This document shows positions 24,424-33,000 of a stretch of DNA of 45,993 bases, in pieces. Location of the stretch: assembly GCA_027064305.1 (NCBI GenBank), contig JAMOPY010000025.1, positions 1 through 45,993 of the forward strand. Reading direction: 5' to 3'. The notes below the pieces were generated by a model. That model ran no database searches, had not been told where the DNA came from, and worked only from the letters and a program-made list of their open reading frames with translations. Every line of letters starts with the position of its first letter. Positions within the stretch are counted from its first letter, which is position 1. The position numbers were made by a program, and so were the translations under genes. Origin of the DNA: Methanobacteriota archaeon. Its GTDB lineage: Archaea; JAADCQ01; Methanopyri; Methanopyrales; Methanopyraceae.

Positions 24424-24762
24424 GTGAGGCTCGAGGGGGAGCGTCGGGCGGTCTCCCGGGAGGTCGCCGCCGCGCTCCGCGACCTGGAGGGGGCCGGGGT
24501 CAGCGTCGTGAGCGCCGGGGTGCGGATCGACCCCGAGGACCGGCCCGGCTTCTACGCCGCCCCGTTCCTGGACCTGCCCACCCTCGAACTCGAGCGGGAA
24601 GAGCTCGCGGAGGCCATCCGGGGCGGGACCCGGGTCCGCGCCGCCCCGGGCGCCTATAAGCTCTCGGTGCGCGGCGTCGTCATGGGGGCCGGTCGGGTGG
24701 GCGAGGACGGGATCCTGCGCGTCCGGCTTCCCCGGAAGTACGCCCGGCTCCGGCTGTGGTAG
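24424..24762 (+). CDS. Unrecognised 112-residue protein upstream of the m5C methyltransferase
   Basis: No family recognised with confidence. It starts near GTG 24424, only 19 nt from the spcS start on the other strand; no good ribosome-binding site is visible. The composition is a helix-rich N-terminus (RAVSREVAAALRDLEGAGVS) then beta-rich, ending in ILRVRLPRKYARLRLW. A PUA-like RNA-binding domain beside an RNA methyltransferase would be reasonable, but I see no diagnostic motif. It ends 1 nt before the methyltransferase ATG, so it is co-translated with it. Confidence 0.68.
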   Translation: MRLEGERRAVSREVAAALRDLEGAGVSVVSAGVRIDPEDRPGFYAAPFLDLPTLELEREELAEAIRGGTRVRAAPGAYKLSVRGVVMGAGRVGEDGILRVRLPRKYARLRLW

Positions 24763-24763
24763 G

Positions 24764-25693
24764 ATGAAGCCCGGGCGCCTGCGGGCGTTCCGGGAGCGCC
24801 TCGAGCTCGTCCTCGGGGACCGGGCCGAGGACGCGTTCCGGTACCTGCTGGAGGGTCGGCCCCCCACCTACGTGCGCGTGAACACGCTGAAGGCCGACGT
24901 CGAGTCGGTGGTCGAGTCCCTCGAGCGCGCGGGCGCGCGGCTGGAGGAGACGCCGCTTCCCTACGCCTTCCGCGTGCTCGAGGCCCCGGGCCCGCTGGGG
25001 TCCTCCCTGGAGCACGTGGCCGGGCTGATTTACGTGCAGGATCTGGCCTCGATGCTGCCGCCGGAGCTGCTGTCCCCGGAGCCGCCGGGCCCGGTGATCG
25101 ACGCGTGCGCGGCCCCCGGGAGCAAGACCACGCAGCTGGCGCAGTTGATGGAGGGCCGGGGCGTCATCCTCGCCGTGGACGTGGACCCGCGGCGCGTACG
25201 GTCGCTGGCGCACAACGTGGAGCGGATGGGCGCGGTCAACGTGATCGTCGCCCGGGGGGACGTGACCCGGCTCCGCGTGGGCGCCCCGTACGTGCTCCTC
25301 GATCCCCCGTGCACGGGGGAGGGCACGTTCCACCGGGACCCGCACGCCCGGGAGACGTGGACGCCGCGGAAGGTGCGTCGGTTCGCGCGGAAGCAGGAGC
25401 GGTTGCTGCGGGCGGTCGTCCGGCTCCTGCCGCCGGGCGGCCGGTTGGTCTACTCCACCTGCACCCTGTCCCCCGAGGAGAACGAGCTCGTGATTCACCG
25501 GGTGCTCGGGGAGGACGAGCGGTTCCGGATCGTCGACGCGCGCCCCCGGTGGCTGCGGCCCCACACGGTCCCCGGCCTGACCGAGTGGGAGGGGAGGGAA
25601 CTGCGGCGCGACCTCCGCAACGCCTTCCGCGTGGACCCGGCCAGCCTGCGCTCGGACGGGTTCTTCATCGCGGTGATCGAGCGCGTCCCGTGA
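24764..25693 (+). CDS. NOL1/NOP2/Sun (NSUN) RNA m5C methyltransferase
   Basis: SAM-dependent RNA cytosine-5 methyltransferase, 309 residues. It has PPTYVRVNTLK near the N-terminus, the SAM loop DACAAPGSKTTQLAQLM, motif IV LLDPPCTGEGTF with one catalytic cysteine, and motif VI YSTCTLSPEENELV with the nucleophile. The C-terminus DGFFIAVIERV is typical. Archaeal members modify tRNA or rRNA; which one cannot be told here. The length fits the short archaeal type without a PUA tail. ATG 24764 follows the upstream stop by 1 nt. Confidence 0.92.
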   Translation: MKPGRLRAFRERLELVLGDRAEDAFRYLLEGRPPTYVRVNTLKADVESVVESLERAGARLEETPLPYAFRVLEAPGPLGSSLEHVAGLIYVQDLASMLPPELLSPEPPGPVIDACAAPGSKTTQLAQLMEGRGVILAVDVDPRRVRSLAHNVERMGAVNVIVARGDVTRLRVGAPYVLLDPPCTGEGTFHRDPHARETWTPRKVRRFARKQERLLRAVVRLLPPGGRLVYSTCTLSPEENELVIHRVLGEDERFRIVDARPRWLRPHTVPGLTEWEGRELRRDLRNAFRVDPASLRSDGFFIAVIERVP

Positions 25694-25696
25694 CCT

Positions 25697-25708
25697 CAAG
25701 TTTAACTA
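25697..25708 (+). promoter_or_regulatory. TATA-like box for the rio2 group
   Basis: CAAGTTTAACTA in the 47-nt gap after the methyltransferase gene is centred about 38 nt before TTG 25741, predicting a short leader that contains the GGGGAG ribosome-binding site. Confidence 0.45.
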
Positions 25709-25740
25709 CCGGGGGCGCGCGGCCCACGGCGGGGAGCGCC

Positions 25741-26820
25741 TTGGTCGAGGACGGGGGCGACGCGGTCGACAAGCGGGACGTCGCCATCCTCCGGGCGATG
25801 GAGGGGCTCAGCCGGGCGTTCGAGTGGATCCCGGAGGACAAGCTACTGGAGCGCCTGCCGATGGACTACGCGGAGCTGGCGTCCCGGTTGGAGAAGCTGG
25901 ACCGGTTGGGGCTGATCGAGTACCGGTACATCGACCTGTACCAGACCTACGCGGCCCGGATGAAGGAGCGGGCCTACGACACGCTCGCCCTCTGGGACAT
26001 GAAGAAGCACGACGTGTACGAGCGGCTGGGCACGGTGATCGGCGAGGGCAAGGAGGCGACGATCCTGAACGCGAAGGATCCGGACGACGAGTTCATCGTG
26101 ATCAAGCTGCACCGGTACCACGCGCCCGAGTTCCGGCGGATCAAGAAGACGCTCGCGTACGCCGCGGTGAAGGTCCGCGGCGAGGAGCTGCAGGTGGAGG
26201 ATCACCGGCTCGACGTGCCCCGGGCCAAGGCGCAGGTGGAGATGAGGGTGCTGCAGGTCCTCAACTCCAAGGGCTTCCCCGTCCCCGAGCCCCGCTCCAT
26301 CAACCGGCACGCGGTCGCCATGGACATGATCGAGGGCAACGCGCCGGGCATCCCCGCCCCGCTGCTGGCCAAGGTGAAGGTGAAGAACCCGGAGGACGCG
26401 CTCGAGGTGATCCTGGAGGACTACAAGGAGATGGTGCTCGAGGGTCACTACGTGCACGGGGATCTCAGCGAGCACAACATCCTCGTCACGCCGGACGGGG
26501 AGCTGTACTACGTGGACTGGCCGCAGGCCGTGCCCGTCGAGCACCCGTCCGCGCCCAAGCTGTGCTACCGGGACATCCGGAACGTCATCCAGCACTTCCG
26601 GCGCAAGTACCGGATCGACGCCCCGGATCCCAAGGAGGTGTACAACGAGATCGCGGACGACCTGCAGGCGCTGATGGAGGAGAAGCGGGAGGAGTACGAG
26701 GAGCATAAGGAGGCGGCCGAGAAGACCCTGGAGCGATTGGAGGAGAGCGTGGAGAGGGTGGAGGGTGACCGTGAGCGTGAGGCCGGACGTCGCGAGGTGG
26801 AGGAGGACCGGGTTTCCTGA
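25741..26820 (+). CDS. rio2: RIO2-type serine kinase
   Basis: Atypical protein kinase/ATPase of the RIO2 family, in archaea and eukaryotes tied to small-subunit ribosome maturation. 359 residues. The N-terminal winged helix (about 1-85, with LGLIEYRYIDLYQTYAARM) is followed by the RIO domain: glycine loop IGEGKEATI, lysine in VIKLHR, hinge MDMIEGN, catalytic loop HGDLSEHNILV and metal loop YVDWPQAV. The C-terminus is an acidic coiled-coil (EEKREEYEEHKEAAEKTLER). The start is TTG 25741, with GGGGAG 4 nt upstream. Its last 50 nt overlap larB in another frame. Confidence 0.93.
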   Translation: MVEDGGDAVDKRDVAILRAMEGLSRAFEWIPEDKLLERLPMDYAELASRLEKLDRLGLIEYRYIDLYQTYAARMKERAYDTLALWDMKKHDVYERLGTVIGEGKEATILNAKDPDDEFIVIKLHRYHAPEFRRIKKTLAYAAVKVRGEELQVEDHRLDVPRAKAQVEMRVLQVLNSKGFPVPEPRSINRHAVAMDMIEGNAPGIPAPLLAKVKVKNPEDALEVILEDYKEMVLEGHYVHGDLSEHNILVTPDGELYYVDWPQAVPVEHPSAPKLCYRDIRNVIQHFRRKYRIDAPDPKEVYNEIADDLQALMEEKREEYEEHKEAAEKTLERLEESVERVEGDREREAGRREVEEDRVS

Positions 26821-27451
26821 GGTCGTCCTGGCCGAGGGGAAGTCGATCGAGGAGATCGAGCGCGCCCTCCGGCGCCTCCTCCGAGCGGACGGGCTCGCCA
26901 TCGTGTCCCGGCTCGACCCGGACCGTCGGGAGCGCCTCGAACTGCCGGACGAGGTCGAGGTCGAGTACGACGGGCGGGCCCGGCTCCTGATCGCGCGCGC
27001 CCCCGGTTACGATCCACCGTACCGGGGCGGCCGCGTCGCCGCGCTCGCCGCCGGCACGTCCGACCTGCCCTACCTCCGCGAGGCCACCCTCATCCTGGAG
27101 GCGATGGGCGTTAAAACCCGGGAGTGGGTGGACGTGGGACTCGCCGGACCCCACCGGTTCTTCACCGCCCTGCGCGAGCTCCGGGAGTTCCGACCGCACG
27201 CGGTCATCGTCGCCGCCGGCATGGACGGGCACCTACCGATCGCGGTGAACGCCCTCGTGGACGTCCCCGTGATCGGCCTCCCCACGCCCTCGGGCTACGG
27301 GGCCGGCGGCTCCGGCGAGGCCGCCCTGCTCAGCATGCTCCAGACCTGCTCCCCCGGCCTCACGGTCGTGAACGTCGGGAACGGGGTCGGCGCCGCCGCG
27401 GCCGCGGCCAAGATCGTGCGCACGGTCCTCCGGGAGGGAGGGAACGATTAG
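26771..27451 (+). CDS. larB: LarB-like protein (nickel-pincer nucleotide pathway, PurE-related)
   Basis: The LarB family carboxylates the pyridinium ring of nicotinic acid adenine dinucleotide in the first step towards the nickel-pincer cofactor. It is related to PurE. Sequence marks are ALAAGTSDLPYLREATLILE, VDVGLAGPHRF, IVAAGMDGHLPIAVNALVDV and PVIGLPTPSGYGAGGSGEAA, with LLSMLQTCSPGLTVVNVGNG near the end. 226 residues from GTG 26771, chosen because GGAGGG lies 5 nt upstream; GTG 26765 and 26777 are alternatives. It overlaps rio2 by 50 nt. No larC or larE is in the window, so the pathway assignment rests on homology only. Confidence 0.87.
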   Translation: MSVRPDVARWRRTGFPEVVLAEGKSIEEIERALRRLLRADGLAIVSRLDPDRRERLELPDEVEVEYDGRARLLIARAPGYDPPYRGGRVAALAAGTSDLPYLREATLILEAMGVKTREWVDVGLAGPHRFFTALRELREFRPHAVIVAAGMDGHLPIAVNALVDVPVIGLPTPSGYGAGGSGEAALLSMLQTCSPGLTVVNVGNGVGAAAAAAKIVRTVLREGGND

Positions 27452-27494
27452 CGGGCTGGAGCGCGAGGCCGCCCGGCTGCGCACGATCGAGGAC

Positions 27495-28784
27495 GTGGAG
27501 CGGTACGTCGGGATCCGGGCCCGCCTCATCAAGCGGGGAGTCGGCGGCACCTGCCGCGAGCGCGTCGAGGACTTCCTGGTCATGGAGAAGCCCACCGAGC
27601 ACACCTACGTGCCCCTCACCCTCGTCGGCGAGTGCCCCGAGTGCCGGGAGTACCACCGGGGCCGCACCTGCCCCGACTGCGGGGCCCGCCTGAGGCGCCA
27701 CCGGCTCCACCCCCAGCTCACGGTCCGGCGCCCGCACACCGTCTTCCACCTGGAAAAGTACGACTGGGACACGCTCAAGGCCGTTCGCCGCATCGCCCGG
27801 GCCCTCCACCGACCCCACCGCCACTTCGGGATCGCCGGGATGAAGGACAAGCGGGCCGTGACCGCCCAGCGCGTGAGCGCCCGCGGGGTCCCGCCGGACT
27901 CCCTCCTCCGAGTTCGGGTCCGAGACCTCCGGATCATCCCCGTCGGCGGGGCCCGGCGCAAGCTGCGCCCGGGCGACCTCTGGGGCAACCGGTTCGTGAT
28001 CACCGTGCGCGGGGCCGACGCCCGCCGCGTGGACGGGCCCCTCGCGCGCGTGCGGGAGCTGGGGGGCGTGCCCAACTACTTCGGCCTGCAGCGGTTCGGC
28101 AGCCGGAGGCCCGTGACCCACGTCGTCGGGCGGTACGTGATCCGGGAGGATTGGGAGCGGGCCGTGAAGGTCTTCCTCACCCTGGAGTACCCCCGCGAGT
28201 CCGAGGAGGCGATCGAGGCCCGCCGGTGGCTCAGGGAGCACTGGGGGGAGTTCCGGGAGGCGCTCCGGCGCTTCCCCCGCTTCCTGGACTACGAGCGCCA
28301 GATCCTGCGGCACCTGGCCCGGCACCCGGACGACTACATCAACGCCTTCCGCCGCCTGCCGATGTGGATCCGGAGGATGTTCGTGCACGCGTACCAGTCC
28401 TACCTGTACAACCTGATCCTCTCGGAGCGGCTCGCCCGCGGCCTGCCGCTGGATCGGCCCGTGGAGGGGGACATCGTCCGGGACGGCCTGCCCACCGTGC
28501 CGCTCCCCGGCTACCGGACGCGGCTCAGCGAGGGGGAGCCGGGGGAGATCGAGCGGGAGGTGCTGGAGCGGGAGGGGATCTCACCGGAGGACTTCCGGGT
28601 CCCGTCCATGCCGGAGCTGTCCGCCGGGGGCGATCGGAAACCCGCCCTGCTCCGAGTCTACCGGTTGAGGGCCGAGGTGCTCCGGGGGGACGTCGTCCGG
28701 TTCCGGTTCTCGCTGCCCCGGGGCGGGTACGCGACCACGGTGCTACGGGAGCTGATGGGCTCGGGCGGGGTCTACGCCGACTAG
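27495..28784 (+). CDS. truD: tRNA pseudouridine synthase TruD
   Basis: TruD makes pseudouridine 13 in tRNA. The catalytic aspartate lies in FGIAGMKDKRAVTAQRVSAR. NYFGLQRFGSRRPVTHVVGR and RRMFVHAYQSYLYNLILSER are also diagnostic, and YATTVLRELMG is near the end. A zinc-ribbon-like insert (CPEC about residues 47-50, CPDC about 59-62) lies early in the protein, before the VFHLEKYDWDTLKAV strand. GTG 27495 gives 429 residues. The frame is open back to larB, and ATT 27447 has a far better ribosome-binding site (GGGAGGGAGGGAACG), giving 16 extra residues. Identity is firm; the start is open. Confidence 0.92.
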   Translation: MERYVGIRARLIKRGVGGTCRERVEDFLVMEKPTEHTYVPLTLVGECPECREYHRGRTCPDCGARLRRHRLHPQLTVRRPHTVFHLEKYDWDTLKAVRRIARALHRPHRHFGIAGMKDKRAVTAQRVSARGVPPDSLLRVRVRDLRIIPVGGARRKLRPGDLWGNRFVITVRGADARRVDGPLARVRELGGVPNYFGLQRFGSRRPVTHVVGRYVIREDWERAVKVFLTLEYPRESEEAIEARRWLREHWGEFREALRRFPRFLDYERQILRHLARHPDDYINAFRRLPMWIRRMFVHAYQSYLYNLILSERLARGLPLDRPVEGDIVRDGLPTVPLPGYRTRLSEGEPGEIEREVLEREGISPEDFRVPSMPELSAGGDRKPALLRVYRLRAEVLRGDVVRFRFSLPRGGYATTVLRELMGSGGVYAD

Positions 28785-28801
28785 CGGGGCGCCCGTGGTG
28801 T

Positions 28802-28822
28802 TCGTTACGATACTCGTAACGA
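28802..28822. repeat. 9-bp inverted repeat, copy 2 (between convergent truD and zinc-ribbon gene)
   Basis: TCGTTACGA-TAC-TCGTAACGA has arms identical to the copy at 6163-6183. Here it lies 18 nt after the truD stop and 21 nt after the end of the convergent small gene, where a terminator would be expected. At copy 1 the context is between co-directional genes. Confidence 0.85.
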
Positions 28823-28843
28823 TTGGACCGGGGGCGTGCGGCG

Positions 28844-29008
28844 CTAGTACTCGTAGAAGGCGGCGCTACCGCACTCCTCGCACAGCCCCGCGAACTCCAG
28901 CTTCCGTCGCCTCTTCACCGCCTTCTTGTACTCCTCCTTCGTGCAGTTCGGGCAGACGATCGCCGGGTCGTTCGGTGAGACTATAGGCACGTGCGAGCTC
29001 TTTACCAT
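28844..29008 (-). CDS. 54-residue zinc-ribbon protein
   Basis: Very small basic protein with two CXXC pairs: CPNC (about residues 19-22) and CEEC (about 43-46), separated by a lysine/arginine-rich helix (EEYKKAVKRRRKLEF). This is the layout of a single zinc ribbon. I do not recognise a named family. A nucleic-acid-binding or ribosome-associated role is plausible from charge. The start is ATG 29008, with GGGGGTGAGGATC directly upstream. It diverges from trpD; CTTTTTACC at 29041-29049 (minus) is a TATA-like box. Confidence 0.78.
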   Translation of the reverse strand: MVKSSHVPIVSPNDPAIVCPNCTKEEYKKAVKRRRKLEFAGLCEECGSAAFYEY

Positions 29009-29027
29009 GATCCTCACCCCCGACCGA

Positions 29028-29049
29028 CCGGCGCGCCGGCCGGTAAAAA
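29028..29049. promoter_or_regulatory. Divergent zinc-ribbon/trpD control region with 12-bp palindrome
   Basis: CCGGCGCGCCGG (29028-29039) is a perfect palindrome. It sits next to CCGGTAAAAAGCGG (29039-29052), whose minus strand gives a TATA-like CTTTTTACC for the zinc-ribbon gene. The trpD GTG is only 20 nt further on, so trpD's own promoter is not obvious here. Confidence 0.4.
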
Positions 29050-29069
29050 GCGGCACGGGGGTTCCGAGC

Positions 29070-30095
29070 GTGAGCGAGGTGCTGGAGCGGCTCATCCGCG
29101 GGGAGGACCTCTCCCGGCGGGAGGCGCGGGAGCTGATGAGCCGGATCGTGGGTGGGGAGCTGTCCGAGGTGCAGGTGGCCGGCATCCTGGTCGCGCTGCG
29201 CTGCAAGGGGTACGCGCCCGAGGAGCTGGCCGGGTTCGTGGAGGGGATGATGGAGCACGCCGTCCGCGTGCGGCCCAGCGTGGACGCGCTCGTGGACACG
29301 GCGGGGACCGGGGGTGACCGGCTGGACACGTTCAACGCCAGCACGCTGGCGGGGCTCACGGCCGCGGCCGCCGGCGTGCCGGTGGCGAAGCACGGGAACC
29401 GGAGCGTGACGAGCTCGTGCGGGAGCGCGGACCTGATGGAGGCGCTGGGCGTGAACCTGGACGCGGGGCCCGAGGTGGTGGAGCGGTGCATCGAGGAGGC
29501 GGGGTTCGGGTTCATGTTCGCCCCGCGGTACCACCCGGCGATGCGGAACGTCATGCCCGTGCGCCGGGAGCTGGGCGTGCGGACGGTGTTCAACGTGCTC
29601 GGACCGCTGACCAACCCGGCCCGGGAGGCGCTCACGGGTCAGGTGGTGGGAGTGTACTCGGAGCGACTGCTGGGGCTGGTGGCGGGCGCCCTAGCGGAGC
29701 TCGACGTCGAGCGGGCCGTGGTGGTGTACGGGGTGGACGGGGTGGACGAGCTCAGCGTGACGTGCGAGAACAAGGTCGTGTACGTGGAGGACGGGGAGGT
29801 GGAGGGGCCGGATACGATCGCCCCGGAGGACGTGGGGCTGGACCGGGCGGAACCGGAGGACGTGGCCGGTTCGGGCCCGCGGGAGGCGGCGGAGGAGGCG
29901 CGGGAATTGCTGAGCGGTAACCTGCCGCAGGATCACCCGAAGGTGCAGATGACGGCATTCAACGCGGGGGCGGCGCTCTTCGTGGGGGGCGCGGTGGACT
30001 CGATCGAGGAGGGCGTGGACCGGGCGTTGGAGGCGATCGAGGAGGGGGAGCCGGGGCGCGTGCTGGAGCGGGTGGTGGAGCTGTCCCGGGGCTAG
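29070..30095 (+). CDS. trpD: Anthranilate phosphoribosyltransferase
   Basis: Second step of tryptophan synthesis, joining anthranilate and PRPP. 341 residues. It has the family's N-terminal helical bundle ([20 protein letters not shown]), the PRPP loop [20 protein letters not shown], the [20 protein letters not shown] motif and the segment [22 protein letters not shown] and [11 protein letters not shown] complete the pattern. The start is GTG 29070, 8 nt after GGGGG. The frame is open further upstream, but that region is the divergent promoter. It is an isolated trp gene: no other trp genes lie nearby. Its TAG stop shares CTAG with the convergent EF-2 stop. Confidence 0.95.
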   Translation: MSEVLERLIRGEDLSRREARELMSRIVGGELSEVQVAGILVALRCKGYAPEELAGFVEGMMEHAVRVRPSVDALVDTAGTGGDRLDTFNASTLAGLTAAAAGVPVAKHGNRSVTSSCGSADLMEALGVNLDAGPEVVERCIEEAGFGFMFAPRYHPAMRNVMPVRRELGVRTVFNVLGPLTNPAREALTGQVVGVYSERLLGLVAGALAELDVERAVVVYGVDGVDELSVTCENKVVYVEDGEVEGPDTIAPEDVGLDRAEPEDVAGSGPREAAEEARELLSGNLPQDHPKVQMTAFNAGAALFVGGAVDSIEEGVDRALEAIEEGEPGRVLERVVELSRG

Positions 30096-33000
30096 CCGCC
30101 GTACTCCTCGATGTAGTCCTCCGGCTTCGGCGGCTCCGGCTTCAGCCCCTTCCGCTCCCGGATCTCCCGGATGATGTCCTCCTCCATGTCCTCCGGGACG
30201 CGCTCGTACCCGGCGTGCTCCGTGGTCCAGATCGCGCGGCCCTCCGTCGCGGACCGGATGTCGTTCGCGAAGCCGAACATCTCGGCGACCGGCGCCTTGG
30301 CCTTGATGATGACCGTGTCACCCTCCTGCTGGATGTCCTCGATCGTACCGCGCCGGTTCTGGATCTCCTTCGTGACCGCGCCCATGTAGTCCTGCGGGAC
30401 GGTCACGTACACGTACTGGATGGGCTCCAGCAGGTGCGTGTCCGCCAGGAGCATGCCCCCGTAGATCGCCTTCTTGATCGCCGGGATCACCTGGGCCGGG
30501 CCGCGGTGCACCGGGTCCTCGTGGATCTCCGCGTCCGTCAGGATGACCTTCACGCCGCGGCACGGCTCCTTGGCCAGCGGACCCTCCTCCATCGCCTCCT
30601 CGAAGCCCTCCACCAGCAGCTCCATGACCTCGTTCAGGTACTGCACGCCCACCGTCTTGTCCAGGAAGAAGTTCGTGCCCTTCACCGCCTCCACGGCCTT
30701 CGCGTCGTCCCGGTCCATCCCGTGCTCGATCAGCGCCTCCTCCAGCTCCTTTTGCTTCATCTCCTCCGGGTTGATCTGACCCTCCTCGATGGCCTCGATG
30801 ATCTCCTCCTCCACGGGCTCGATCGTCACGTAGAACCGGTTGTGCTTGTTCGGGGACTTGCCCTCCACCTCGTCATCGCAGACGCCGAACACGCCCTCCC
30901 GGTACACCACGATCGGCTCGGACACCTTGATGTCCACGCCGCGCTCCTTGATCCGGTGCGCGATGATCTCCAGGTGCAGCTCGCCCATGCCCGAGACCAG
31001 GTGCTGCCCCGTCTCCTCGTCGATCTTCACCTCGACCGTCGGATCCTCCTTCGCGATCTGGTGCAGGATCTCGATCAGCTTGGGCAGATCCTTCGTGTTC
31101 TTGGCCTCCACCGCGACCGTCACCACCGGCTCCGCGAAGTGCTTCAGCTCCTCGAACGGCTCGATCGGGTCCTCCGGATCCGTGACCGTCTCGCCCGCCC
31201 ACACGTCCCGCAGACCCGTCACCGCCGCGATGTTACCCGCCGGCACCTCGTCCGTCCGGATCCGGTCCGGACCCATGTAGATGCCCACCTGCTGCACCCG
31301 GTCCTCCCGCTGCGCGCTCGCCAGGTAGACCTCCTGACCCTCCCGGATCGTGCCCGAGTACACGCGGCCCGTCGCCACCTCGCCCGCGTGCTCGTCGATG
31401 CGCACGTCCGTCACGACCATCGCCAGCTTCCCGTCCGGGTCGCACTTCCGCAGCATCTTCCCGTCCTCACTCTCCGGATCACCCGGCCAGATCTGCTCGA
31501 TACGGTACTCCTGCGCCGTGACCGGGTCCGGCAGGTGCTTCACGACCATGTCCAGCACGACCTGGTACACCGGGGCCTCCTGCGCCAGCTCCTTCTGCGC
31601 GTCCGGACCCTCCTGACACGCCTCGATGATGTCCTTGAACGTGATCCCCGTCTTCTCCATGAACGGGTAGCTGATACCCCAACCGTAGTACGCGCTACCG
31701 AACGCGACCGAACCGTCCTCCACGCTCACCTTCCACTCGTCCCGGAACTCCTTCGGCGCCATCTGCTCGATCATCTTGTTCACCTCGGTGATGATCTCCA
31801 TGAACCGCTGCTGCATCTCCTCCGGGCTCAGCTTAAGCTCCGTGATCAACCGGTCCACCTTGTTGATGTACAGGACCGGCTTCACGCGCTCCCGCAGCGC
31901 CTGCCGAAGCACGGTCTCCGTCTGCGGCATCACACCCTCGACCGCGCAGACGACCACGATCGCACCGTCCACGGCCCGCATCGCCCGCGTCACGTCACCC
32001 GAGAAGTCCACGTGACCCGGCGTGTCGATCAGGTTGATCAGGTACTCCTCACCCTCGTACTCGTGCACCATGCTCACGTTCGCCGCGTCGATGGTGATGC
32101 CCCGCTCCTGCTCCATCTCGTCGAAGTCCAGGACGAGCTGATCGCCCGCCAGCTCCTCCGAGATCATCCCCGCACCGGCCAGCAGCTGGTCGGACAGCGT
32201 CGTGTTGTGCACCACGAACCCGTCCGCTGCGAAGTTATGATGCCCCTCGACCGTGAAGTCGTACACGTAACCCTCGTACTCGACCTCCTCGACGCGCACC
32301 ACCTCCAGGAAGCACACGTCGTCCTTGGCCAGCGCCCTCAGCCTCTCGAGCGCCTCACCCTCGACCCCGGCCTCCTCCAGGGTGCTGATCACCTTCTCGA
32401 GGCTCGACTTAGTCAGGCCCACCTGGTCGCCCTCGTAGTTCGAGTAACCGTTGAACATCCTCGTGGTTGGAACGTCACCGCGAACCTCCCGGAGGACCTC
32501 ACCGCTGATCGGCACCCGCTCGAGCTCCGAGGACGACGCCTTCTCCATCAGTTTCTTCAGCTTCTTCGCCTTCTCGGGCTCCCGGAAGCCCGGGAACCTC
32601 TCGAGCGACCGGGCGCCCGACACGTACAGGGTGTAGGCACCGTCCTCCTCCCTGAGGTAGCTGGCCACGTCAAACTTCTGCAGGAGGAGCTGGAGGTCCT
32701 CCAGGAACTCCCGGCTCACGGAGGTCACCGAGACCGCGCTCCGGCCCTCCTCCACGGTGCCGTCCGCGTCGAAGTACCCGCGGATGAACTCGGCGATGCA
32801 GTCCAGCGGCGCCCTGGCCAGGAAGTCGTTGACCCGGATCCTGTGGGCCTTCTTCCTCCTCGGGTAGTCGAAGAGTGCCTCCAGGAGCCTCGGAACGGTC
32901 TCCGGGAAGTCGATCCTCTCGGTCGCGTCCTCGTACTCCCTGACCTTGACCTCTAGTCCCATGTCCCTCGCGATCCTCTTCACTTCCTCCAGGATGGCCT

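Noticed and set aside
26765-26820. rio2/larB overlap as a sign of a frameshift
   Set aside because: Both proteins look complete. The last rio2 residues are an ordinary acidic tail, and larB has its own ribosome-binding site inside it.
30215-32956. 913-codon plus-strand open frame across EF-2
   Set aside because: It is the shadow of the EF-2/intein gene. Leu/His/Arg-rich with no family motif.
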